In this document: one piece after another, positions 17,778 to 26,050 of the stretch | Position numbering within the stretch: position 1 is the stretch's first letter | Layout: each line of letters starts with the position of its first letter | Assembly: GCA_046329555.1 (NCBI GenBank) | Contig: JAXLUK010000005.1 | Span: forward strand, 124,001-188,000 | Length of the DNA: 64,000 nucleotides | From: UBA1941 sp046329555 | GTDB taxonomy: Bacteria; Bacteroidota; Bacteroidia; Chitinophagales; LD1 | Direction: 5' to 3' | Made by a program: the position numbers and the translations under genes | Notes under the pieces: generated by a model | The model's input: the letters and a program-made list of their open reading frames with translations, nothing else | Databases searched by the model: none | Told to the model about the DNA's origin: nothing

Positions 17778-17785
17778 CGAAGATA
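17778..17785 (-). promoter_or_regulatory. probable -7 box upstream of rpsA
   Basis: On the minus strand TATCTTCG, close to the Bacteroidota -7 consensus TAnnTTTG, lies about 72 bp upstream of the rpsA ATG, preceded by TTTGACA. The rest of the 17707-18045 gap has a GGAAAGG/CCTTTCC stem at about 17881-17898 but no recognisable RNA gene. Confidence 0.5.
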
Positions 17786-18045
17786 GGAAAATAATGTCAA
17801 ACCGACCATAGTCACAGGTCCTGGGATTTATAGTTTGACCTTAAAAGTTCTTGCTTGTTCAAGCTAAATTATAGCATCATGGGAAAGGAATCCCTTTCCG
17901 GGAGGTACCCACCCAGCATGAGCAGGTTATTGCGGACGATTCAGCCCAAAACTGCTAAGGAAAGAATGGGTCTTTATAATGCATAGAAAATCAGCGCAAT
18001 GAAAGGCTTTCCTCAAATCCGAATACAATTTCTAAGGATGACGAT

Positions 18046-19545
18046 TTACGGCTCCAAAACACATTTGAACACCTTCTGGTAACCATTCCCCGCATTGACC
18101 TTTATTAGGTAATGGCCCACAACCAGCCCATTCAAATCGCAGTTAATATTCCCACTCTTACCCATCCCAACATACATTTTTAATCGGCGCTCTTCCAGGT
18201 CAAATACACTGATGGTAAAGTTGGTTTCGCTATTGAATAGATAATTGAATTGGGCATCTCCGCGAATCGGATTTTCAACTAAGCGAAAAAATTGTGGCTC
18301 GCTTTTTTGGGTCTCAGCAATGTTCGTGGTAAAAGTTGTATCGCAGCCACTGCCAATTAGCTTGCCGGTTTTGTAGGATGGCAGATTGGGAAGTGGATAG
18401 GTTTGATGCAGCAAGGGTATGGCCATGGGTTCATACCGGCAGGCCAGGCCAGGGCTATCCGGCGCATGAATAACATGCAGCTTACTTGTTAAATCCCAGG
18501 TATCGTAATAGATTTCGCCAAAAGGAGTTAACAATCCATGGCCGATTGGATTAGGTTGCCCATCGTAGGTAGCCGAGTCCCATTTACAAATCAGTATCGC
18601 AGAACTAAGGATATCGGGGGCCTGTAAATCATACTGTCGAATAGTCCAGTAATTATTAACGTACAAATATCTGCCGGAAGGAGAGAACACGCTGGAAAGC
18701 GCCCCTGTAATCCCTGCAGGCACAACCAAAGTATCACCATGAGGGCCAATGAACGGAGGGGTAAATTGGGTGACTCCTGTAAACACGCCTTCACAGCGAT
18801 CAAAATCCAAAATATTTATGGGTACATGAACTGTGCTAAAAACGTATTTATCGCCCTGCTCTGAGAATTTCGCATAACCATATCCTTCTCCCAAAATGGA
18901 ATCGCCGATTACCTGGGTTTTCATTAGCCGAATCGTATCGGGGGTAACTAAAAAAATAAAGTATTTATTGTTGTAGCCTTCTTTTTGCACCAGCCACCAA
19001 TCGCGGCCGTTGCCATGCCTTGTGGCGGTAATGTTTCTGGAAGTAGGTGCGTAGTTAATGCGGTTTCTTTTCGACTTAAGCACATAACCATTGTTTTGGC
19101 GTTGCACTACGGCATAGTACAAAACGGTTTGTAAAGTATCGTGTTTCTGATGAAAATCCTCATCGCTAACGGAGGGATATACCAAATAGAATTCGTTAGA
19201 ATTCTTTGGGAGAAAAATAGAATTCTGAACGCCCTGATTGTTATGCGGGAAATACACAGCAAATGCCGTATCGGTTAAGGGGTAGGCATTGGCTAAGGTG
19301 TCAAAATTATCTGTTACAATATGTTGCCCTTCCGAGTATAGGGTGCGGGCAGTAACAGAATCGTATATGCTTGCTGCCGTCCCAATGGCAAACAAAGGGA
19401 GATATGGCGGATTGGTAACTTGCGGTGGATTAGAAGAAAAGGTTAACGAACTAAAAAATGAGGCAACCGGCCATTTATAATCAAATTGACCAAAAACGCT
19501 TAGGGAAACTCCCATAAAAAGCAATACCCCCAAAAGCCGATGCAT
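18046..19545 (-). CDS. secreted sorting-domain protein, tandem copy 1 (499 aa)
   Basis: Signal peptide MHRLLGVLLFMGVSLSVFGQ, then about 390 residues with beta-propeller-like features (FSPSGRYLYVNNYWTIRQYD, SEQGDKYVFSTV), then a roughly 80-residue C-terminal domain beginning FFRLVENPIRGDAQF and ending KVFKCVLEP. The position and the ENP..G start fit a type IX secretion type-A sorting domain. The body is almost identical to the neighbouring copy at 19548, but the C-terminal domain is unrelated in detail. It is preceded by copy 2 with a 2-bp gap, so they are co-transcribed. Function unknown; probably cell-surface or secreted. Confidence 0.7.
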   Translation of the reverse strand: MHRLLGVLLFMGVSLSVFGQFDYKWPVASFFSSLTFSSNPPQVTNPPYLPLFAIGTAASIYDSVTARTLYSEGQHIVTDNFDTLANAYPLTDTAFAVYFPHNNQGVQNSIFLPKNSNEFYLVYPSVSDEDFHQKHDTLQTVLYYAVVQRQNNGYVLKSKRNRINYAPTSRNITATRHGNGRDWWLVQKEGYNNKYFIFLVTPDTIRLMKTQVIGDSILGEGYGYAKFSEQGDKYVFSTVHVPINILDFDRCEGVFTGVTQFTPPFIGPHGDTLVVPAGITGALSSVFSPSGRYLYVNNYWTIRQYDLQAPDILSSAILICKWDSATYDGQPNPIGHGLLTPFGEIYYDTWDLTSKLHVIHAPDSPGLACRYEPMAIPLLHQTYPLPNLPSYKTGKLIGSGCDTTFTTNIAETQKSEPQFFRLVENPIRGDAQFNYLFNSETNFTISVFDLEERRLKMYVGMGKSGNINCDLNGLVVGHYLIKVNAGNGYQKVFKCVLEP

Positions 19546-21284
19546 AACTAAGGGATTAAAGTGAACTTAATCATATCAACCGCTCCGCTACCGTAGGTAG
19601 CTTTAATCAGGTAATTGCCTGAGCTGAGGTCGCCGATATCCCAAAATAGATTTCCTTCCAACCCGTGATTTTGGTAGTGCCTTAAAGGCCTGCCTTGCAG
19701 ATCAATTACATCGATTTTGTATTCCATGGCACAAGTAAATTTATAAGCAATATTTAACTGGCCGTGTACTGGATTTTCAACTAAGCGAAAAAATTGTGGT
19801 TCGCTTTTTTGGGCCTCAGCAATGTTCGTGGTAAAAGTTGTATCGCAGCCACTGCCAATTAGCTTGCCGGTTTTGTAGGATGGCAGATTGGGAAGTGGAT
19901 AGGTTTGATGCAGCAAGGGTATGGCCATGGGTTCATACCGGCAGGCCAGGCCAGGGCTATCCGGCGCATGAATAACATGCAGCTTACTTGTTAAATCCCA
20001 GGTATCGTAATAGATTTCGCCAAAAGGAGTTAACAATCCATGGCCGATTGGATTAGGTTGCCCATCGTAGGTAGCCGAGTCCCATTTACAAATCAGTATC
20101 GCAGAACTAAGGATATCGGGGGCCTGTAAATCATACTGTCGAATAGTCCAGTAATTATTAACGTACAAATATCTGCCGGAAGGAGAGAACACGCTGGAAA
20201 GCGCCCCTGTGATCCCTGCAGCTAAGGCCAGGGTATCACCATGAGGGCCAATGAACGGAGGGGTAAATTGGGTGACTCCTGTAAACACGCCTTCACAGCG
20301 ATCAAAATCCAAAATATTTATGGGCACATCAACCGTACTAAAAACGTATTTATCGCCCTGCTCTGAGAATTTCGCATAACCATATCCTTCTCCCAAAATG
20401 GAATCGCCGATTACCTGGGTTTTCATTAGCCGAATCGTATCGGGGGTAACTAAAAAAATAAAGTATTTATTGTTGTAGCCTTCTTTTTGCACCAGCCACC
20501 AATCGCGGCCGTTGCCATGCCTTGTGGCTATTATGTTTCTGGAAGTAGGTGCGTAGTTAATGCGGTTTCTTTTCGACTTAAGCACATAACCATTGTTTTG
20601 GCGTTGCACTACGGCATAGTACAAAACGGTTTGTAAAGTATCGTGTTTCTTATGAAAATCCTCATCGCTAACGGAGGGATATACCAAATAGAATTCGTTA
20701 GAATTCTTTGGGAGAAAAATAGAATTCTGAACGCCCTGATTGTTATGCGGGAAATACACAGCAAATGCCGTATCGGTTAAGGGGTAGGCATTGGCTAAGG
20801 TGTCAAAATTATCTGTTACAATATGTTGTCCTTCCGAGTATAGGGTGCGGGCAGTAACGGAATCGTATATGCTTGCTGCCGTTCCAATAGCATACAAAGG
20901 GGGATGAGGCTGATAGGTAATTTGCGGCGGATTAGAAGAAAAGGTTAACGAACTAAAAAATGAGGCAACCGGCCATTTATAATCAAATTGACCAAAAACG
21001 CTAAGGGAAACTCCCATAAAAAGCAATACCCCCAAAAGCCGATGCATAACTAAGGGATTAAAGTGAACTTAATCATATCAACCGCTCCGCTACCGTAGGT
21101 AGCTTTAATCAGGTAATTGCCTGAGCTGAGGTCGCCGATATCCCAAATTAGATTTCCTTCCAACCCGTGATTTTGGTAGTGCCTTAAAGGCCTGCCTTGC
21201 AGATCAACTACATCGATTTTGTATTCCATGGCACAAGTAAATTTATAAGCAATATTTAACTGGCCGTGTACTGGATTTTCAACT
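18280..21284. repeat. tandem duplication, unit about 1502 bp
   Basis: The sequence of 18280-19545 recurs at 19783-21047, and the C-terminal-domain block of 19548-19782 recurs at 21050-21284. The junction ATGCATAACTAAGGGATTAA is present at both 19538 and 21040. Identity is very high, so the duplication is recent. Confidence 0.85.
19548..21047 (-). CDS. secreted sorting-domain protein, tandem copy 2 (499 aa)
   Basis: Same length and nearly the same sequence as copy 1 through about residue 420. Differences cluster near residues 42-53, and there are single changes such as HVPINI to DVPINI and VVPAG to ALAAG. The C-terminal domain (from VENPVHGQLNIAYKF to GAVDMIKFTLIP) differs from that of copy 1 but matches the fragment at 21050 almost exactly. 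Signal peptide and type-A-like sorting domain as in copy 1. Two bases separate it from the genes on both sides. Confidence 0.7.
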   Translation of the reverse strand: MHRLLGVLLFMGVSLSVFGQFDYKWPVASFFSSLTFSSNPPQITYQPHPPLYAIGTAASIYDSVTARTLYSEGQHIVTDNFDTLANAYPLTDTAFAVYFPHNNQGVQNSIFLPKNSNEFYLVYPSVSDEDFHKKHDTLQTVLYYAVVQRQNNGYVLKSKRNRINYAPTSRNIIATRHGNGRDWWLVQKEGYNNKYFIFLVTPDTIRLMKTQVIGDSILGEGYGYAKFSEQGDKYVFSTVDVPINILDFDRCEGVFTGVTQFTPPFIGPHGDTLALAAGITGALSSVFSPSGRYLYVNNYWTIRQYDLQAPDILSSAILICKWDSATYDGQPNPIGHGLLTPFGEIYYDTWDLTSKLHVIHAPDSPGLACRYEPMAIPLLHQTYPLPNLPSYKTGKLIGSGCDTTFTTNIAEAQKSEPQFFRLVENPVHGQLNIAYKFTCAMEYKIDVIDLQGRPLRHYQNHGLEGNLFWDIGDLSSGNYLIKATYGSGAVDMIKFTLIP

Positions 21285-21391
21285 AAGCGAATGGCATTAT
21301 GCCGGGTGAGTTGCGCCATTGGCTCTACATCCTCATCGGGCGCACTGTTCTTGTAATAATTCAGAGAAGAGCATAATTCTTTGTCATCCAC
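21050..21391 (-). pseudogene. remnant of a third copy: sorting domain plus short N-terminal stub
   Basis: 113 codons. The last 80 residues repeat the copy 2 C-terminal domain with only two or three changes (for example VIDLQG to VVDLQG, NLFWD to NLIWD), while the first 33 residues (MDDKELCSSLNYYKNSAPDE onward) do not match the propeller body and there is no signal peptide. An exported sorting domain without a signal peptide cannot be delivered, so this is most likely the donor end left by tandem duplication, or the 3' end of an older gene truncated upstream. Confidence 0.65.
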
Positions 21392-21847
21392 AAAAAAGCT
21401 ATCGTTATAAAGTGCATAAAGGCCGCGTGCGCGAAAAACTGCCGGGCCCTTTATTATTCCAAAATTAAATCGGCGCTCAACACATCGATATAAAGATATT
21501 AAAATTTATTACAGGTGAGGCAAAAATCTAATGGCACAATAGTGCAACCTAAACCAGCACCAGAAATATAATTGAGGCCATGGTGGCCATACTGAAAAAA
21601 ACACACGGCCACGTGTTACGCGGAATGGTAAAACCGTATCGCCTAGGTGTATCAGAAATGATTTATGTACCTGATTAACGCATTTTCAAAGTAGTTCGGC
21701 AACTATTGCCGCAAATTTAGCTGGTGCGCCAGATGGTATTACCCAAAAACCATAAAATGAAAATAGTATGACAAATTATACTGAGATTCTATTTGGCCTT
21801 GGGGTATGCCAGTTTATTCCTACCTTTAAACTTTAAAACACAATTCT
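21392..21847. other. intergenic gap, no gene seen
   Basis: 456 bp of mixed composition between the sorting-domain fragment and the 91-aa gene. I see no reading frame with coding character, no tRNA-like fold and no repeat shared with the rest of the window. TACCTTTA at about 21824, close to the start of the next gene, is a plausible -7 element. Confidence 0.5.
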
Positions 21848-22123
21848 ATGCGAAACCTGTTGTATCTCTTGCTTTTAGTAGCTACCAGCGCCTTTGCGCA
21901 ATCGGGTGTAAACGTCACCAACAAGGGCGCTTCTGCCAAAAACTCGCGGGGCGCGGGTGTGGAAGTGAAGAAAAATGATGTGTCTGCAAAAAACAGCAAA
22001 GGCCAGGGCGTCCAGGCCAATAAAAAAGGACTGGAAGTGAAAGGCTCGAAAGGCGGTATGAATGTAGATAAGAAGGGGGTGCGCGTTCAAAGCAAGCACT
22101 TCAACGTTAAACTGGGCAAGTAA
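21848..22123 (+). CDS. small basic exported repeat protein, 91 aa
   Basis: Signal peptide MRNLLYLLLLVATSAFAQ, then a mature part of about 73 residues made of short imperfect repeats: VTNKGASAKNSRGAGVEVKK, NDVSAKNSKGQGVQANKKG, then KGSKGGMNVDKKGVRVQ. The strongly basic, Gly/Ser/Lys/Asn-rich chain with alternating Val suggests a beta-solenoid or an unstructured envelope polypeptide. Nothing in it identifies a function. A near-consensus -7 element lies about 25 bp upstream. Confidence 0.6.
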   Translation: MRNLLYLLLLVATSAFAQSGVNVTNKGASAKNSRGAGVEVKKNDVSAKNSKGQGVQANKKGLEVKGSKGGMNVDKKGVRVQSKHFNVKLGK

Positions 22124-22166
22124 GTTTTTCGGGGTTTACGTTGCCACATTCCGTGGCGGGTGTATT

Positions 22167-22174
22167 ATATTTGC
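22167..22174 (+). promoter_or_regulatory. -7 box TATATTTG before the flavoenzyme gene
   Basis: A perfect TAnnTTTG match ending 3 bp before the ATG at 22178, with TTG at about 22140 in the -33 zone. If used, transcription would begin at or just after the ATG region, implying a leaderless mRNA or a slightly later true start. Confidence 0.55.
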
Positions 22175-22177
22175 CGT

Positions 22178-23464
22178 ATGAAAACCGAGCAAGTAGATGT
22201 ATTGGTAATCGGTGCGGGTCCGGCCGGAACGGTAGCCGCTTCCATCATTAACCAGGCGGGCTTCAAAACCCGGATTGTAGAGAAAGAGCAGTTTCCCCGG
22301 TTTGTTATCGGAGAGAGTTTGTTACCGCGCTGCATGGAAGCGCTTGACGCTGCGGGATTTCTGCCGGCACTGAAAGCGAAGGGGTTCCAGGAAAAATTCG
22401 GAGCGAAATTCGTGGATAGCCATGGCGGGGTGATGGATTTTAATTTTTCAGATCAGTTTACGAAGGGCTGGACCTGGACCTGGCAGGTACCACGCGGCGA
22501 TTTCGATATGACCCTGGCGCAGGAAGTAGAGAAAATGGGCGTTCCTGTTTCTTTTCAAACAACCGTTACCGGTATTGAGTTCAACGGATCTGATTCGGTG
22601 ACCACTACGGTAGATGCTCAGGGTAACCAGTCTAAAATTGCGGCCAGATATATTGTGGATGCTTCTGGTTACGGAAGGGTTATTCCGCGGTTGTTTCAAC
22701 TCGACCGTCCGTCGAATCTTCCACCGCGTAAAACCCTTTTCGCGCACATGCGCGATCCGCGCCGTCAGAATTACGTGGAACCGAATCGCATTCTGATTAT
22801 TGATCACCAGCCCGGGGTTTGGATTTGGTGTATTCCTTTCAGCAACGGAACTACTTCGGTTGGATTTGTTGGTCATCCGGAATTCTTTGAACCGTTCACC
22901 GGAACACCGGAAGAACAGTTGCGGGCGATGATCAACAGCGATGCGCATTTAAAAGAGCGCTTTGGTGATGTGGAATTCATGTTCGAACCCAGAACCATTA
23001 TGGGCTGGAGTGTGACCACCGAAAAATTCTTCGGCGATGGTTTTGTGCTAACCGGCAATGTGACTGAGTTTTTGGATCCGGTTTTTTCCAGTGGCGTTAC
23101 GCTGGCAACGGTGTCTTCGCATTTGGCGGCCACCTTGGTGGTGCGGCAGTTGCAGGGAGAAAAAGTAGACTGGCAAAAAGAATATATGGATCGCGCCATG
23201 GTTGGCGTGAATGTGTTCCGAACCTATGTGATGGCGTGGTATGATGGCACTTTGCAAAAAGTGTTTTTTGCCAAAGAAACGCAGCCGGATGTGATTCAGA
23301 AAATTTGTTCTGTACTGGCGGGCTATGTTTGGGATATGGAAAATCCATTCGTTCGCGAACACGATACTCAGTTGAAGCGGTTGGTACGCTTAATTGATGT
23401 AGAACAGCGGATGCGCGAATCGGCGCAGGTTATTGACGAAGGTCGTTTTGTACCGCAGCCCTAG
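22178..23464 (+). CDS. FAD-dependent oxidoreductase, tryptophan-halogenase-like
   Basis: 428 aa from the ATG at 22178. The Rossmann FAD motif is VLVIGAGPAGTVAASIINQ (residues 8-26), followed by VEKEQFPRFVIGESLLPRCM. The halogenase-type W-x-W-x-I-P motif is present as WIWCIP (residues 215-220), and a Lys in FGAKF (residue 77) is near the position of the catalytic Lys of flavin halogenases. The second FAD motif is in FVLTGNVTEFLDPVFSSGV. It may be a true halogenase or one of the many related alkene reductase/monooxygenase-type proteins. It has no adjacent biosynthetic cluster, so the substrate is unknown. Convergent with the histidine kinase (2 bp). Confidence 0.75.
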   Translation: MKTEQVDVLVIGAGPAGTVAASIINQAGFKTRIVEKEQFPRFVIGESLLPRCMEALDAAGFLPALKAKGFQEKFGAKFVDSHGGVMDFNFSDQFTKGWTWTWQVPRGDFDMTLAQEVEKMGVPVSFQTTVTGIEFNGSDSVTTTVDAQGNQSKIAARYIVDASGYGRVIPRLFQLDRPSNLPPRKTLFAHMRDPRRQNYVEPNRILIIDHQPGVWIWCIPFSNGTTSVGFVGHPEFFEPFTGTPEEQLRAMINSDAHLKERFGDVEFMFEPRTIMGWSVTTEKFFGDGFVLTGNVTEFLDPVFSSGVTLATVSSHLAATLVVRQLQGEKVDWQKEYMDRAMVGVNVFRTYVMAWYDGTLQKVFFAKETQPDVIQKICSVLAGYVWDMENPFVREHDTQLKRLVRLIDVEQRMRESAQVIDEGRFVPQP

Positions 23465-23466
23465 CG

Positions 23467-24486
23467 TTATTGCCCGCGCTTCAGCGTGAAGGTGAATGTG
23501 GTGCCAATGCCAACTGTACTTTGTACCGCTATGGTTTGCTTGTGTGCTTCCAGAATATGTTTTACGATGGCTAACCCTAAACCGGTTCCGCCTTTATCCC
23601 TTGAACGCGCTTTATCAATGCGGTAGAAGCGTTCAAATAATCTGCCCAGATGTTCTTGCGCTACACCCGGGCCGTTGTCGCTGATTTCTACTATTACCGT
23701 ATCGTGGTGCGCGGTAAGTGCAACAGACACAAATCCGCCTTCATTGTTGTATTTAATTGCGTTGGAAATGAGATTGCTGATCACCTCGCGAATGCGCTTC
23801 TTATCTGCTTCCACCCAAAACGGTTCTGTATACGGCTGCCGGAAACGCAAATCAATGTGCCGCATCTGCGCTTGTAACTGAAACGACTCAAAAACCTCTT
23901 CGCATTGCAGCCTGAAATCATATTGCTCTAAAGTCAATTTCAGTTCACCGCTTTCGTACTGTGATATCGACAATAAATCATTGACAATATCACTTAGCCG
24001 ATCAGCATTGGCCGAGGCCTTTTGCACATAACCCGTGGCGAACTGGGTATTGTCAAAACCATCTTCCAGCAAGGTTTCCAGATAACCCTGGATATTGAAG
24101 ATGGGTGTTTTCAGTTCATGTGAAACGTTACCTAAAAATTCTTTGCGGTATTTTTCTAACCGTTTCAGTTGTTCAATTTCGGTGCCTTTGCGTAACGAAA
24201 ACTCCTGCAGTTTTTCTTTTAACGCATCTAATGAAACTTCTTGTTTGTTGCCTGATGTATCTGAACCCAATTCATTCACTACGGCATGAATGGTTTCAAT
24301 TTTTCGAAAAACCATGCGCCTCAGCAGCAAGGCCGTTACGGCATACACCACCAAGGCGGCCATTAAACCCGACAAAAAAATCACCATCCTAGTAGGCGGC
24401 TCCATCATGCCTAAGGCCACTGCTACAGCGGCAAAGCAGCCGCAAATCAGGCCGGCTAAAACGGCTATTTTGTTGGAATCAGACAT
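23467..24486 (-). CDS. PhoR-like sensor histidine kinase
   Basis: 339 aa. Two membrane helices (residues 7-27 and 34-55) enclose almost no periplasmic loop. A HAMP-less linker leads to HisKA with FLGNVSHELKTPIFNIQGYL (phospho-acceptor His at about 123), then the catalytic domain with N box EVISNLISNAIKYNN, G1 VEISDNGPGV, F box LFERFYRID and G2 DKGGTGLGLAIV. It lacks a nearby response regulator. The OmpR-type regulator cut off at 63453-64000 is the type usually paired with this kinase, but pairing across 40 kb is only a guess. It overlaps the upstream mutase gene by one base. Confidence 0.9.
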   Translation of the reverse strand: MSDSNKIAVLAGLICGCFAAVAVALGMMEPPTRMVIFLSGLMAALVVYAVTALLLRRMVFRKIETIHAVVNELGSDTSGNKQEVSLDALKEKLQEFSLRKGTEIEQLKRLEKYRKEFLGNVSHELKTPIFNIQGYLETLLEDGFDNTQFATGYVQKASANADRLSDIVNDLLSISQYESGELKLTLEQYDFRLQCEEVFESFQLQAQMRHIDLRFRQPYTEPFWVEADKKRIREVISNLISNAIKYNNEGGFVSVALTAHHDTVIVEISDNGPGVAQEHLGRLFERFYRIDKARSRDKGGTGLGLAIVKHILEAHKQTIAVQSTVGIGTTFTFTLKRGQ

Positions 24487-26030
24487 TATCCCTGATATTC
24501 TCCGTACACGCCGCGCAGTACATCCGCAATTTCACCAAGGGTACAATACGCTTCTACGGCAGTAATTACAAAGGGCATAATATTCTTGTTTTCCATTACC
24601 GCGCTTTTCAATGCAGCGAGTGCTTCAGTGGCAGTGGTAGCATTACGGGAGGCGCGCAATTTCGCCAGTTTTTCACTCTGAATTTTCCGGATGGAATCAT
24701 CAATGCGCAGCATTTCAATAGGCGCTTCTTCTTCTTCCGTAAACTTATTGACACCCACAATTACTTTGCTGCCATTTTCAATAGCGGTTTGATATTGATA
24801 TGCAGCGCGCGCAATTTCATCCTGCATATAGTGTTGTTCAATAGCCGCCACGCTGCCGCCCAATGTATCAATATGGCGGATGTATTGCCATGCTTTCGCT
24901 TCTATGTCATCCGTAAGCGCCTCTACAAAATGCGAGCCGCCCAACGGATCAACCGCGTCGGTAACACCGCTTTCGTAACCGATGATTTGTTGCGTGCGCA
25001 AGGCCAGTTTGGCAGCGTGTTCTGTGGGCAGCGACAAGGCTTCGTCGTATCCATTCGTATGCAGCGATTGGGTGCCGCCCATCACCGCGGCCAGCGCCTG
25101 AAGGGTAACCCGCGCCACGTTAATCAGTGGCTGTTGTGCCGTTAAGGTGCTGCCGCCGGTTTGGGTGTGAAAACGCAGCATTTGCGCCCGCGCATCAGTT
25201 GCGCCTAGCTGCTGCGTGATTTGCGCCCACATCCTGCGCGCCGCTCTGAACTTGGCAATTTCTTCAAAGAAATTGTTGTGTGCATTGAAGAAGAAGGAAA
25301 GCCGTTGGCCAAAGGCGTTAATGTCTAACCCCTTCCCAATGGCCGCTTCGCAATACGCCTTGCCGTTGGCCAGCGTAAACGCCAGTTCCTGCGCTGCGGT
25401 AGATCCCGCTTCGCGGATGTGATAACCGGAAATGGAAATGGTATTCCACTTGGGCACTTCAGCGTGGCAGAATTCAAAAATATCGGTGATGATGCGCATG
25501 GATGGTTTGGGTGGATAGATGTAGGTGCCGCGTGCCGCATATTCTTTTAGAATATCGTTTTGAATCGTTCCGGAAATTTTCCGGATATCGGCGCCCTGCT
25601 CTTTAGCAACAGCAATATACAGCGCCAGCAAAATAAATCCGGTGGCATTAATGGTCATGGAAGTAGAAACATCTTCCAGTTGAATACTGCTGAACAGCGT
25701 GCGCATATCTTCAATGGAATCAATGGCCACGCCCACTTTGCCCACTTCTCCTTCGGCCAGCGGATGGTCGCTGTCGTAACCAATTTGTGTAGGCAAATCA
25801 AACGCCACACTTAAACCCATGACGCCTTGCGACAGCAGATACCGATAGCGTTTATTGCTTTCTTCTGCGGTACTAAAACCGGCGTACTGGCGCATCGTCC
25901 ACAGTTTGGAACGATACATATCGGGGTGGATGCCCCTCGTAAACGGAAAGGTGCCCGGCGCTTCAAGCGGGGTGGTGCGCGGTGGATAGGTGGCTTTCAC
26001 TTCAATGCCGGAGTCAGTTGTTCGTTGCAT
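24486..26030 (-). CDS. methylmalonyl-CoA mutase large-subunit-type protein without B12 domain
   Basis: 514 aa from the ATG at 26030 (MQRTTDSGIEVKATYPPRTT); a GTG at 26057 would overlap the upstream gene. It has the TIM-barrel substrate domain: PGTFPFTRGIHPDMYRSKLW, MRQYAGFSTAEESNKRYRYL, and HTQTGGSTLTAQQPLINVAR with SLHTNGYDEALSLPTEHAAK. The C-terminal cobalamin-binding flavodoxin-like domain (DxHxxG) is absent, as in heteromeric mutases whose B12 chain is separate. No such small chain is encoded nearby. It interconverts methylmalonyl- and succinyl-CoA or a related acyl pair. Ends where the histidine kinase begins (TAATG overlap). Confidence 0.88.
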   Translation of the reverse strand: MQRTTDSGIEVKATYPPRTTPLEAPGTFPFTRGIHPDMYRSKLWTMRQYAGFSTAEESNKRYRYLLSQGVMGLSVAFDLPTQIGYDSDHPLAEGEVGKVGVAIDSIEDMRTLFSSIQLEDVSTSMTINATGFILLALYIAVAKEQGADIRKISGTIQNDILKEYAARGTYIYPPKPSMRIITDIFEFCHAEVPKWNTISISGYHIREAGSTAAQELAFTLANGKAYCEAAIGKGLDINAFGQRLSFFFNAHNNFFEEIAKFRAARRMWAQITQQLGATDARAQMLRFHTQTGGSTLTAQQPLINVARVTLQALAAVMGGTQSLHTNGYDEALSLPTEHAAKLALRTQQIIGYESGVTDAVDPLGGSHFVEALTDDIEAKAWQYIRHIDTLGGSVAAIEQHYMQDEIARAAYQYQTAIENGSKVIVGVNKFTEEEEAPIEMLRIDDSIRKIQSEKLAKLRASRNATTATEALAALKSAVMENKNIMPFVITAVEAYCTLGEIADVLRGVYGEYQG

Positions 26031-26050
26031 CCGGCAAATGAAGGGTTTGC

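Noticed and set aside
17786..17960. Possible small RNA (SRP RNA, 6S or riboswitch) upstream of rpsA
   Set aside because: There is a 7-bp stem (GGAAAGG/CCTTTCC), but the conserved SRP RNA apical loop sequence is absent and no riboswitch core was recognised.
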